Assembly: GCA_964023205.1 (NCBI GenBank)
Contig: OZ026851.1
Location: 9,899,637-9,963,636 of the forward strand
From: Lutraria lutraria
Taxonomy: Eukaryota; Mollusca; Bivalvia; Venerida; Mactridae
DNA length: 64,000 nucleotides
Reading direction: 5' to 3'
Numbering within the stretch: position 1 is the stretch's first letter; each line of letters starts with the position of its first letter. The notes beneath the pieces are model-generated. The model saw nothing but the letters and a program-made list of their open reading frames with translations. It was not told where the DNA came from and searched no databases. Shown here piece by piece: positions 24,234 to 37,272 of the stretch. The position numbers were made by a program, and so were the translations under genes.

Positions 24234-26041
24234 TTCAAACTGACATTTCTAAAACGTTAATAAAATCCAAAGTAAACGTAGCATGGCCATGCCTTTTGTG
24301 CCACAGATTTCCATTGATGTCTATTACTAGAATATGTACTTTCAATGCTGCCGATGAAATAATGGTAGAGATATTGAACATCAAAGATTGTCCGCAACTC
24401 TCGGAGAACTTTCACGGAGATGGTTATTTCTAGAATTTCAATAAAGTCAAAAGTAAGCAGAGCATAGCAAATTCAACGCTGCCACCAACTTTTGTTGATG
24501 CCAACTACTTGTAAGTAAAGTTGCATGCATGTACCAACAAGACTTAAGGAGAAAATAACAAATTAGATTTGTCAAAAAATCTTGACGCCAGGAAATTTTC
24601 TCCCAAACTGTCAATTCTAGAAATGTAATAAAACCAAAAGTAACCATAATATACCAAAGCTGTTCTAATCTCAGATTTCCATTGATCCACACTACTTGTA
24701 TGTAATGGTCCCATGTTTATTCTATCTACAATAAAAGAGTAAATGCAAGATAAAAATTGGTCCCGTAAAGCATCTGCGCTAACCATTTTTCTCTCAAACT
24801 GCCATTTCTAAAATGCTAAAAGTGGTCTTGTGATACCTCATATAGTTCGTGTGTTTGATACGAATGCAAATATGTAAATATAAACAAGATTTAAGAAATG
24901 TTGGTTTCGGTCAAAATTACAAAAGTTCAACAGGTCCGGACCTGGAAGAATTTGTCGTAAAAATTGATTACGTTCAAAAGTGGTCTTGTGATACCTCATA
25001 TTGTTCGCATGCATGAGAGGAATGCAAAAATGCATATAGAAACAAGTTTCAAGAAATTTTGTTTTCGGTCAAAATTACAAAAGTCCAACAGCTCCGGACC
25101 TGGAAGGATTTGTCGTAAAAATTGATTGCGTTCAAAAGTGGTCTTGTGATACCTCATATTGTTCGCGTGCTTGAGAGGAATGCAAAAATGTGAACAGAAA
25201 CAAGTTTTAAGAATTTTTGTTCTCGGACTAATTCATGAAATTTCAGCAGGCCCGGCCCTGTAAGAATTTCTGTAAAAAACTGATTTCGTTCAAAAGTGGT
25301 CCTGTGATACCTCATATTGTTCGCGTGATTGAGAGGAATGCAAAAATGCGAACAGAAACAAGTCTTAAGAAATTTTGTTCTCGGACTAATTCATGAAATT
25401 TCCACAGGCGCGGCCCTGTAAGAATTTCTGTCAAAAACTGATTTCGTTCAAAAGTGGTCCTGTGATACCTCATATTGTTCGCGTGATTGAGAGGAATGCA
25501 AAAATGCGAACAGAAACAAGTCTTAAGAAATTTTGTTCTCGGACTAATTCATGAAATTTCAACAGGCGCGGCCCTGTAAGAATTTCTGTCAAAAACTGAT
25601 TTCGTTCAAAAGTGGTCCTGTGATACCTCATATTGTTCACGTGATTGAGAGGAATGCAAAAATGCGAACAGAAACAAGTCTTAAGAAATTTTGTTCTCGG
25701 ACTAATTCATGAAATTTCCACAGGCGCGGCCCTGTAAGAATTTCTGTCAAAAACTGATTTCGTTCAAAAGTGGTCCTGTGATACCTCATATTGTTCGCGT
25801 GTTTGAGGGGAATGCAAAAATGCAAACAGAAACAAGTTTTAAGAAATTTTGTTCTCGGACTAATTCATGAAATTTCAGGAAGCGCGGCCCTGTAAGAATT
25901 TCTGTCGAAAAAATGATTTCGTTCAAAAGTGGTCCTGTGATACCTCATATTGTTCGCATGCATGAGAGGAATGCAAAAATGCAAATAGAAACAAGTTTTA
26001 AGAAATTTTCTTCTCAGACTAATTCATGAAATTTCAACAGG
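24234..26041 (+). repeat. HOR unit U15, canonical 1808-bp
   Basis: S2 24234-24817; S1 24818-26041, order a-b-c-x(CCA)-x(CAA)-d-e-f. Private change TCTGTAAAAAACTG near 25271 in the tail of c. Counterpart of U2. Confidence 0.95.
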
Positions 26042-27374
26042 TTCAAACTGACATTTCTAAAACGTTAATAAAATCCAAAGTAAACGTAGCATGGCCATGC
26101 CTTTTGTGCCACAGATTTCCATTGATGTCTATTACTAGAATATGTACTTTCAATGCTGCCGATGAAATAATGGTAGAGATATTGAACATCAAAGATTGTC
26201 CGCAACTCTCGGAGAACTTTCACGGAGATGGTTATTTCTAGAATTTCAATAAAGTCAAAAGTAAGCAGAGCATAGCAAATTCAACGCTGCCACCAACTTT
26301 TGTTGATGCCAACTACTTGTAAGTAAAGTTGCATGCATGTACCAACAAGACTTAAGGAGAAAATAACAAATTAGATTTGTCAAAAAATCTTGACGCCAGG
26401 AAATTTTCTCCCAAACTGTCAATTCTAGAAATGTAATAAAACCAAAAGTAACCATAATATACCAAAGCTGTTCTAATCTCAGATTTCCATTGATCCACAC
26501 TACTTGTATGTAATGGTCCCATGTTTATTCTATCTACAATAAAAGAGTAAATGCAAGATAAAAATTGGTCCCGTAAAGCATCTGCGCTAACCATTTTTCT
26601 CTCAAACTGCCATTTCTAAAATGCTAAAAGTGGTCTTGTGATACCTCATATAGTTCGTGTGTTTGATACAAATGCAAATATGTAAATATAAACAAGATTT
26701 AAGAAATGTTGGTTTCGGTCAAAATTACAAAAGTTCAACAGGTCCGGACCTGGAAGAATTTGTCGTAAAAATTGATTACGTTCAAAAGTGGTCTTGTGAT
26801 ACCTCATATTATTCGCATGCATGAGAGGAATGCAAAAATGCATATAGAAACAAGTTTCAAGAAATTTTGTTTTCGGTCAAAATTACAAAAGTCCAACAGC
26901 TCCGGACCTGGAAGGATTTCTGTCAAAAACTGATTTCGTTCAAAAGTGGTCCTGTGATACCTCATATTGTTCGCGTGATTGAGAGGAATGCAAAAATGCG
27001 AACAGAAACAAGTCTTAAGAAATTTTGTTCTCGGACTAATTCATGAAATTTCAGCAGGCCCGGCCCTGTAAGAATTTCTGTCAAAAACTGATTTCGTTCA
27101 AAAGTGGTCCTGTGATACCTCATATTGTTCGCGTGATTGAGAGGAATGCAAAAATGCGAACAGAAACAAGTCTTAAGAAATTTTGTTCTCGGACTAATTC
27201 ATGAAATTTCCACAGGCGCGGCCCTGTAAGAATTTCTGTCAAAAACTGATTTCGTTCAAAAGTGGTCCTGTGATACCTCATATTGTTCGCGTGATTGAGA
27301 GGAATGCAAAAATGCAAATAGAAACAAGTTTTAAGAAATTTTCTTCTCAGACTAATTCATGAAATTTCAACAGG
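26042..27374 (+). repeat. HOR unit U16, short 1333-bp
   Basis: S2 26042-26625; S1 26626-27374, order a-b1-x(AGC)-x(CCA)-f with the U3-class markers. Counterpart of U3 at the 21,131-bp offset. Confidence 0.94.
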
Positions 27375-29182
27375 TTCAAACTGACATTTCTAAAACGTTA
27401 ATAAAATCCAAAGTAAACGTAGCATGGCCATGCCTTTTGTGCCACAGATTTCCATTGATGTCTATTACTAGAATATGTACTTTCAATGCTGCCGATGAAA
27501 TAATGGTAGAGATATTGAACATCAAAGATTGTCCGCAACTCTCGGAGAACTTTCACGGAGATGGTTATTTCTAGAATTTCAATAAAGTCAAAAGTAAGCA
27601 GAGCATAGCAAATTCAACGCTGCCACCAACTTTTGTTGATGCCAACTACTTGTAAGTAAAGTTGCATGCATGTACCAACAAGACTTAAGGAGAAAATAAC
27701 AAATTAGATTTGTCAAAAAATCTTGACGCCTGGAAATTTTCTCCCAAACTGTCAATTCTAGAAATGTAATAAAACCAAAAGTAACCATAATATACCAAAG
27801 CTGTTCTAATCTCAGATTTCCATTGATCCACACTACTTGTATGTAATGGTCCCATGTTTATTCTATCTACAATAAAAGAGTAAATGCAAGATAAAAATTG
27901 GTCCCGTAAAGCATCTGCGCTAACCATTTTTCTCTCAAACTGCCATTTCTAAAATGCTAAAAGTGGTCTTGTGATACCTCATATAGTTCGTGTGTTTGAT
28001 ACAAATGCAAATATGTAAATATAAACAAGATTTAAGAAATGTTGGTTTCGGTCAAAATTACAAAAGTTCAACAGGTCCGGACCTGGAAGAATTTGTCGTA
28101 AAAATTGATTACGTTCAAAAGTGGTCTTGTGATACCTCATATTATTCGCATGCATGAGAGGAATGCAAAAATGCATATAGAAACAAGTTTCAAGAAATTT
28201 TGTTTTCGGTCAAAATTACAAAAGTCCAACAGCTCCGGACCTGGAAGGATTTCTGTCAAAAACTGATTTCGTTCAAAAGTGGTCCTGTGATACCTCATAT
28301 TGTTCGCGTGATTGAGAGGAATGCAAAAATGTGAACAGAAACAAGTTTTAAGAATTTTTGTTCTCGGACTAATTCATGAAATTTCAGCAGGCCCGGCCCT
28401 GTAAGAATTTCTGTCAAAAACTGATTTCGTTCAAAAGTGGTCCTGTGATACCTCATATTGTTCGCGTGATTGAGAGGAATGCAAAAATGCGAACAGAAAC
28501 AAGTCTTAAGAAATTTTGTTCTCGGACTAATTCATGAAATTTCCACAGGCGCGGCCCTGTAAGAATTTCTGTCAAAAACTGATTTCGTTCAAAAGTGGTC
28601 CTGTGATACCTCATATTGTTCGCGTGATTGAGAGGAATGCAAAAATGCGAACAGAAACAAGTCTTAAGAAATTTTGTTCTCGGACTAATTCATGAAATTT
28701 CAACAGGCGCGGCCCTGTAAGAATTTCTGTCAAAAACTGATTTCGTTCAAAAGTGGTCCTGTGATACCTCATATTGTTCACGTGATTGAGAGGAATGCAA
28801 AAATGCGAACAGAAACAAGTCTTAAGAAATTTTGTTCTCGGACTAATTCATGAAATTTCCACAGGCGCGGCCCTGTAAGAATTTCTGTCAAAAACTGATT
28901 TCGTTCAAAAGTGGTCCTGTGATACCTCATATTGTTCGCGTGTTTGAGGGGAATGCAAAAATGCAAACAGAAACAAGTTTTAAGAAATTTTGTTCTCGGA
29001 CTAATTCATGAAATTTCAGGAAGCGCGGCCCTGTAAGAATTTCTGTCGAAAAAATGATTTCGTTCAAAAGTGGTCCTGTGATACCTCATATTGTTCGCAT
29101 GCATGAGAGGAATGCAAAAATGCAAATAGAAACAAGTTTTAAGAAATTTTCTTCTCAGACTAATTCATGAAATTTCAACAGG
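27375..29182 (+). repeat. HOR unit U17, 1808-bp, T-variant S2
   Basis: S2 27375-27958 with GACGCCTGG; S1 27959-29182, order a-b1-x/c-x(CCA)-x(CAA)-d-e-f. The third monomer starts like x (GCGTGATTGAGAGG) but continues like c (ATGTGAACAG, GAATTTTTG), an x/c hybrid. Collinearity with U4 breaks here. Confidence 0.93.
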
Positions 29183-30990
29183 TTCAAACTGACATTTCTA
29201 AAACGTTAATAAAATCCAAAGTAAACGTAGCATGGCCATGCCTTTTGTGCCACAGATTTCCATTGATGTCTATTACTAGAATATGTACTTTCAATGCTGC
29301 CGATGAAATAATGGTAGAGATATTGAACATCAAAGATTGTCCGCAACTCTCGGAGAACTTTCACAGAGATGGTTATTTCTAGAATTTCAATAAAGTCAAA
29401 AGTAAGCAGAGCATAGCAAATTCAACGCTGCCACCAACTTTTGTTGATGCCAACTACTTGTAAGTAAAGTTGCATGCATGTACCAACAAGACTTAAGGAG
29501 AAAATAACAAATTAGATTTGTCAAAAAATCTTGACGCCAGGAAATTTTCTCCCAAACTGTCAATTCTAGAAATGTAATAAAACCAAAAGTAACCATAATA
29601 TACCAAAGCTGTTCTAATCTCAGATTTCCATTGATCCACACTACTTGTAGGTAATGGTCCCATGTTTATTCTATCTACAATAAAAGAGTAAATGCAAGAT
29701 AAAAATTGGTCCCGTAAAGCATCTGCGCTAACCATTTTTCTCTCAAACTGCCATTTCTAAAATGCTAAAAGTGGTCTTGTGATACCTCATATAGTTCGTG
29801 TGTTTGATACAAATGCAAATATGTAAATATAAACAAGATTTAAGAAATGTTGGTTTCGGTCAAAATTACAAAAGTTCAACAGGTCCGGACCTGGAAGAAT
29901 TTGTCGTAAAAATTGATTACGTTCAAAAGTGGTCTTGTGATACCTCATATTGTTCGCATGCATGAGAGGAATGCAAAAATGCATATAGAAACAAGTTTCA
30001 AGAAATTTTGTTTTCGGTCAAAATTACAAAAGTCCAACAGCTCCGGACATGGAAGGATTTGTCGTAAAAATTGATTGCGTTCAAAAGTGGTCTTGTGATA
30101 CCTCATATTGTTCGCGTGCTTGAGAGGAATGCAAAAATGTGAACAGAAACAAGTTTTAAGAATTTTTGTTCTCGGACTAATTCATGAAATTTCAGCAGGC
30201 CCGGCCCTGTAAGAATTTCTGTCAAAAACTGATTTCGTTCAAAAGTGGTCCTGTGATACCTCATATTGTTCGCGTGATTGAGAGGAATGCAAAAATGCGA
30301 ACAGAAACAAGTCTTAAGAAATTTTGTTCTCGGACTAATTCATGAAATTTCAACAGGCGCGGCCCTGTAAGAATTTCTGTCAAAAACTGATTTCGTTCAA
30401 AAGTGGTCCTGTGATACCTCATATTGTTCGCGTGATTGAGAGGAATGCAAAAATGCGAACAGAAACAAGTCTTAAGAAATTTTGTTCTCGGACTAATTCA
30501 TGAAATTTCAACAGGCGCGGCCCTGTAAGAATTTCTGTCAAAAACTGATTTCGTTCAAAAGTGGTCCTGTGATACCTCATATTGTTCACGTGATTGAGAG
30601 GAATGCAAAAATGCGAACAGAAACAAGTCTTAAGAAATTTTGTTCTCGGACTAATTCATGAAATTTCCACAGGCGCGGCCCTGTAAGAATTTCTGTCAAA
30701 AACTGATTTCGTTCAAAAGTGGTCCTGTGATACCTCATATTGTTCGCGTGTTTGAGGGGAATGCAAAAATGCAAACAGAAACAAGTTTTAAGAAATTTTG
30801 TTCTCGGACTAATTCATGAAATTTCAGGAAGCGCGGCCCTGTAAGAATTTCTGTCGAAAAAATGATTTCGTTCAAAAGTGGTCCTGTGATACCTCATATT
30901 GTTCGCATGCATGAGAGGAATGCAAAAATGCAAATAGAAACAAGTTTTAAGAAATTTTCTTCTCAGACTAATTCATGAAATTTCAACAGG
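29183..30990 (+). repeat. HOR unit U18, 1808-bp, GTAGG variant
   Basis: S2 29183-29766 with GTAGGTAATGG and a private TTTCACAGAGATGG near 29361. S1 29767-30990, order a-b-c-x(CAA)-x(CAA)-d-e-f, with GATACAAATG in a and CCGGACATGG in b. First of four consecutive GTAGG-variant units. Confidence 0.94.
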
Positions 30991-32798
30991 TTCAAACTGA
31001 CATTTCTAAAACGTTAATAAAATCCAAAGTAAACGTAGCATGGCCATGCCTTTTGTGCCACAGATTTCCATTGATGTCTATTACTAGAATATGTACTTTC
31101 AATGCTGCCGATGAAATAATGGTAGAGATATTGAACATCAAAGATTGTCCGCAACTCTCGGAGAACTTTCACGGAGATGGTTATTTCTAGAATTTCAATA
31201 AAGTCAAAAGTAAGCAGAGCATAGCAAATTCAACGCTGCCACCAACTTTTGTTGATGCCAACTACTTGTAAGTAAAGTTGCATGCATGTACCAACAAGAC
31301 TTAAGGAGAAAATAACAAATTAGATTTGTCAAAAAATCTTGACGCCAGGAAATTTTCTCCCAAACTGTCAATTCTAGAAATGTAATAAAACCAAAAGTAA
31401 CCATAATATACCAAAGCTGTTCTAATCTCAGATTTCCATTGATCCACACTACTTGTAGGTAATGGTCCCATGTTTATTCTATCTACAATAAAAGAGTAAA
31501 TGCAAGATAAAAATTGGTCCCGTAAAGCATCTGCGCTAACCATTTTTCTCTCAAACTGCCATTTCTAAAATGCTAAAAGTGGTCTTGTGATACCTCATAT
31601 AGTTCGTGTGTTTGATACGAATGCAAATATGTAAATATAAACAAGATTTAAGAAATGTTGGTTTCGGTCAAAATTACAAAAGTTCAACAGGTCCGGACCT
31701 GGAAGAATTTGTCGTAAAAATTGATTACGTTCAAAAGTGGTCTTGTGATACCTCATATTGTTCGCATGCATGAGAGGAATGCAAAAATGCATATAGAAAC
31801 AAGTTTCAAGAAATTTTGTTTTCGGTCAAAATTACAAAAGTCCAACAGCTCCGGACCTGGAAGGATTTGTCGTAAAAATTGATTGCGTTCAAAAGTGGTC
31901 TTGTGATACCTCATATTGTTCGCGTGCTTGAGAGGAATGCAAAAATGTGAACAGAAACAAGTTTTAAGAATTTTTGTTCTCGGACTAATTCATGAAATTT
32001 CAGCAGGCCCGGCCCTGTAAGAATTTCTGTCAAAAACTGATTTCGTTCAAAAGTGGTCCTGTGATACCTCATATTGTTCGCGTGATTGAGAGGAATGCAA
32101 AAATGCGAACAGAAACAAGTCTTAAGAAATTTTGTTCTCGGACTAATTCATGAAATTTCCACAGGCGCGGCCCTGTAAGAATTTCTGTCAAAAACTTATT
32201 TCGTTCAAAAGTGGTCCTGTGATACCTCATATTGTTCGCGTGATTGAGAGGAATGCAAAAATGCGAACAGAAACAAGTCTTAAGAAATTTTGTTCTCGGA
32301 CTAATTCATGAAATTTCAACAGGCGCGGCCCTGTAAGAATTTCTGTCAAAAACTGATTTCGTTCAAAAGTGGTCCTGTGATACCTCATATTGTTCACGTG
32401 ATTGAGAGGAATGCAAAAATGCGAACAGAAACAAGTCTTAAGAAATTTTGTTCTCGGACTAATTCATGAAATTTCCACAGGCGCGGCCCTGTAAGAATTT
32501 CTGTCAAAAACTGATTTCGTTCAAAAGTGGTCCTGTGATACCTCATATTGTTCGCGTGTTTGAGGGGAATGCAAAAATGCAAACAGAAACAAGTTTTAAG
32601 AAATTTTGTTCTCGGACTAATTCATGAAATTTCAGGAAGCGCGGCCCTGTAAGAATTTCTGTCGAAAAAATGATTTCGTTCAAAAGTGGTCCTGTGATAC
32701 CTCATATTGTTCGCATGCATGAGAGGAATGCAAAAATGCAAATAGAAACAAGTTTTAAGAAATTTTCTTCTCAGACTAATTCATGAAATTTCAACAGG
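30991..32798 (+). repeat. HOR unit U19, 1808-bp, GTAGG variant
   Basis: S2 30991-31574; S1 31575-32798, order a-b-c-x(CCA)-x(CAA)-d-e-f. The first x tail has AAAACTTATTTCG, the change also seen in U7, U21 and U26. Confidence 0.94.
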
Positions 32799-34606
32799 TT
32801 CAAACTGACATTTCTAAAACGTTAATAAAATCCAAAGTAAACGTAGCATGGCCATGCCTTTTGTGCCACAGATTTCCATTGATGTCTATTACTAGAATAT
32901 GTACTTTCAATGCTGCCGATGAAATAATGGTAGAGATATTGAACATCAAAGATTGTCCGCAACTCTCGGAGAACTTTCACGGAGATGGTTATTTCTAGAA
33001 TTTCAATAAAGTCAAAAGTAAGCAGAGCATAGCAAATTCAACGCTGCCACCAACTTTTGTTGATGCCAACTACTTGTAAGTAAAGTTGCATGCATGTACC
33101 AACAAGACTTAAGGAGAAAATAACAAATTAGATTTGTCAAAAAATCTTGACGCCAGGAAATTTTCTCCCAAACTGTCAATTCTAGAAATGTAATAAAACC
33201 AAAAGTAACCATAATATACCAAAGCTGTTCTAATCTCAGATTTCCATTGATCCACACTACTTGTAGGTAATGGTCCCATGTTTATTCTATCTACAATAAA
33301 AGAGTAAATGCAAGATAAAAATTGGTCCCGTAAAGCATCTGCGCTAACCATTTTTCTCTCAAACTGCCATTTCTAAAATGCTAAAAGTGGTCTTGTGATA
33401 CCTCATATAGTTCGTGTGTTTGATACGAATGCAAATATGTAAATATAAACAAGATTTAAGAAATGTTGGTTTCGGTCAAAATTACAAAAGTTCAACAGGT
33501 CCGGACCTGGAAGAATTTGTCGTAAAAATTGATTACGTTCAAAAGTGGTCTTGTGATACCTCATATTGTTCGCATGCATGAGAGGAATGCAAAAATGCAT
33601 ATAGAAACAAGTTTCAAGAAATTTTGTTTTCGGTCAAAATTACAAAAGTCCAACAGCTCCGGACCTGGAAGGATTTGTCGTAAAAATTGATTGCGTTCAA
33701 AAGTGGTCTTGTGATACCTCATATTGTTCGCGTGCTTGAGAGGAATGCAAAAATGTGAACAGAAACAAGTTTTAAGAATTTTTGTTCTCGGACTAATTCA
33801 TGAAATTTCAGCAGGCCCGGCCCTGTAAGAATTTCTGTCAAAAACTGATTTCGTTCAAAAGTGGTCCTGTGATACCTCATATTGTTCGCGTGATTGAGAG
33901 GAATGCAAAAATGCGAACAGAAACAAGTCTTAAGAAATTTTGTTCTCGGACTAATTCATGAAATTTCAACAGGCGCGGCCCTGTAAGAATTTCTGTCAAA
34001 AACTGATTTCGTTCAAAAGTGGTCCTGTGATACCTCATATTGTTCGCGTGATTGAGAGGAATGCAAAAATGCGAACAGAAACAAGTCTTAAGAAATTTTG
34101 TTCTCGGACTAATTCATGAAATTTCAACAGGCGCGGCCCTGTAAGAATTTCTGTCAAAAACTGATTTCGTTCAAAAGTGGTCCTGTGATACCTCATATTG
34201 TTCACGTGATTGAGAGGAATGCAAAAATGCGAACAGAAACAAGTCTTAAGAAATTTTGTTCTCGGACTAATTCATGAAATTTCCACAGGCGCGGCCCTGT
34301 AAGAATTTCTGTCAAAAACTGATTTCGTTCAAAAGTGGTCCTGTGATACCTCATATTGTTCGCGTGTTTGAGGGGAATGCAAAAATGCAAACAGAAACAA
34401 GTTTTAAGAAATTTTGTTCTCGGACTAATTCATGAAATTTCAGGAAGCGCGGCCCTGTAAGAATTTCTGTCGAAAAACTGATTTCGTTCAAAAGTGGTCC
34501 TGTGATACCTCATATTGTTCGCATGCATGAGAGGAATGCAAAAATGCAAATAGAAACAAGTTTTAAGAAATTTTCTTCTCAGACTAATTCATGAAATTTC
34601 AACAGG
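32799..34606 (+). repeat. HOR unit U20, 1808-bp, GTAGG variant
   Basis: S2 32799-33382; S1 33383-34606, order a-b-c-x(CAA)-x(CAA)-d-e-f. Monomer e has TCTGTCGAAAAACTG (34467 area) instead of the usual GAAAAAATG, a base change shared with the d monomers of U4 and U23. Confidence 0.94.
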
Positions 34607-35939
34607 TTCAAACTGACATTTCTAAAACGTTAATAAAATCCAAAGTAAACGTAGCATGGCCATGCCTTTTGTGCCACAGATTTCCATTGATGTCTATTAC
34701 TAGAATATGTACTTTCAATGCTGCCGATGAAATAATGGTAGAGATATTGAACATCAAAGATTGTCCGCAACTCTCGGAGAACTTTCACGGAGATGGTTAT
34801 TTCTAGAATTTCAATAAAGTCAAAAGTAAGCAGAGCATAGCAAATTCAACGCTGCCACCAACTTTTGTTGATGCCAACTACTTGTAAGTAAAGTTGCATG
34901 CATGTACCAACAAGACTTAAGGAGAAAATAACAAATTAGATTTGTCAAAAAATCTTGACGCCAGGAAATTTTCTCCCAAACTGTCAATTCTAGAAATGTA
35001 ATAAAACCAAAAGTAACCATAATATACCAAAGCTGTTCTAATCTCAGATTTCCATTGATCCACACTACTTGTAGGTAATGGTCCCATGTTTATTCTATCT
35101 ACAATAAAAGAGTAAATGCAAGATAAAAATTGGTCCCGTAAAGCATCTGCGCTAACCATTTTTCTCTCAAACTGCCATTTCTAAAATGCTAAAAGTGGTC
35201 TTGTGATACCTCATATAGTTCGTGTGTTTGATACAAATGCAAATATGTAAATATAAACAAGATTTAAGAAATGTTGGTTTCGGTCAAAATTACAAAAGTT
35301 CAACAGGTCCGGACCTGGAAGAATTTGTCGTAAAAATTGATTACGTTCAAAAGTGGTCTTGTGATACCTCATATTGTTCGCATGCATGAGAGGAATGCAA
35401 AAATGCATATAGAAACAAGTTTCAAGAAATTTTGTTTTCGGTCAAAATTACAAAAGTCCAACAGCTCCGGACCTGGAAGGATTTGTCGTAAAAATTGATT
35501 GCGTTCAAAAGTGGTCTTGTGATACCTCATATTGTTCGCGTGCTTGAGAGGAATGCAAAAATGTGAACAGAAACAAGTTTTAAGAATTTTTGTTCTCGGA
35601 CTAATTCATGAAATTTCAGCAGGCCCGGCCCTGTAAGAATTTCTGTCAAAAACTGATTTCGTTCAAAAGTGGTCCTGTGATACCTCATATTGTTCGCGTG
35701 ATTGAGAGGAATGCAAAAATGCGAACAGAAACAAGTCTTAAGAAATTTTGTTCTCGGACTAATTCATGAAATTTCCACAGGCGCGGCCCTGTAAGAATTT
35801 CTGTCAAAAACTTATTTCGTTCAAAAGTGGTCCTGTGATACCTCATATTGTTCGCGTGATTGAGAGGAATGCAAAAATGCAAATAGAAACAAGTTTTAAG
35901 AAATTTTCTTCTCAGACTAATTCATGAAATTTCAACAGG
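34607..35939 (+). repeat. HOR unit U21, short 1333-bp, GTAGG variant
   Basis: S2 34607-35190; S1 35191-35939, order a-b-c-x(CCA, CTTATTT)-f. Same class as U7 and U26. It ends the run of GTAGG-variant units and is followed by a U3-class short unit. Confidence 0.94.
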
Positions 35940-37272
35940 TTCAAACTGACATTTCTAAAACGTTAATAAAATCCAAAGTAAACGTAGCATGGCCATGCCT
36001 TTTGTGCCACAGATTTCCATTGATGTCTATTACTAGAATATGTACTTTCAATGCTGCCGATGAAATAATGGTAGAGATATTGAACATCAAAGATTGTCCG
36101 CAACTCTCGGAGAACTTTCACGGAGATGGTTATTTCTAGAATTTCAATAAAGTCAAAAGTAAGCAGAGCATAGCAAATTCAACGCTGCCACCAACTTTTG
36201 TTGATGCCAACTACTTGTAAGTAAAGTTGCATGCATGTACCAACAAGACTTAAGGAGAAAATAACAAATTAGATTTGTCAAAAAATCTTGACGCCAGGAA
36301 ATTTTCTCCCAAACTGTCAATTCTAGAAATGTAATAAAACCAAAAGTAACCATAATATACCAAAGCTGTTCTAATCTCAGATTTCCATTGATCCACACTA
36401 CTTGTATGTAATGGTCCCATGTTTATTCTATCTACAATAAAAGAGTAAATGCAAGATAAAAATTGGTCCCGTAAAGCATCTGCGCTAACCATTTTTCTCT
36501 CAAACTGCCATTTCTAAAATGCTAAAAGTGGTCTTGTGATACCTCATATAGTTCGTGTGTTTGATACAAATGCAAATATGTAAATATAAACAAGATTTAA
36601 GAAATGTTGGTTTCGGTCAAAATTACAAAAGTTCAACAGGTCCGGACCTGGAAGAATTTGTCGTAAAAATTGATTACGTTCAAAAGTGGTCTTGTGATAC
36701 CTCATATTATTCGCATGCATGAGAGGAATGCAAAAATGCATATAGAAACAAGTTTCAAGAAATTTTGTTTTCGGTCAAAATTACAAAAGTCCAACAGCTC
36801 CGGACCTGGAAGGATTTCTGTCAAAAACTGATTTCGTTCAAAAGTGGTCCTGTGATACCTCATATTGTTCGCGTGATTGAGAGGAATGCAAAAATGCGAA
36901 CAGAAACAAGTCTTAAGAAATTTTGTTCTCGGACTAATTCATGAAATTTCAGCAGGCCCGGCCCTGTAAGAATTTCTGTCAAAAACTGATTTCGTTCAAA
37001 AGTGGTCCTGTGATACCTCATATTGTTCGCGTGATTGAGAGGAATGCAAAAATGCGAACAGAAACAAGTCTTAAGAAATTTTGTTCTCGGACTAATTCAT
37101 GAAATTTCCACAGGCGCGGCCCTGTAAGAATTTCTGTCAAAAACTGATTTCGTTCAAAAGTGGTCCTGTGATACCTCATATTGTTCGCGTGATTGAGAGG
37201 AATGCAAAAATGCAAATAGAAACAAGTTTTAAGAAATTTTCTTCTCAGACTAATTCATGAAATTTCAACAGG
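35940..37272 (+). repeat. HOR unit U22, short 1333-bp
   Basis: S2 35940-36523; S1 36524-37272, order a-b1-x(AGC)-x(CCA)-f with GATACAAATG and TATTATTCGC. Middle member of the second triplet. Confidence 0.94.
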
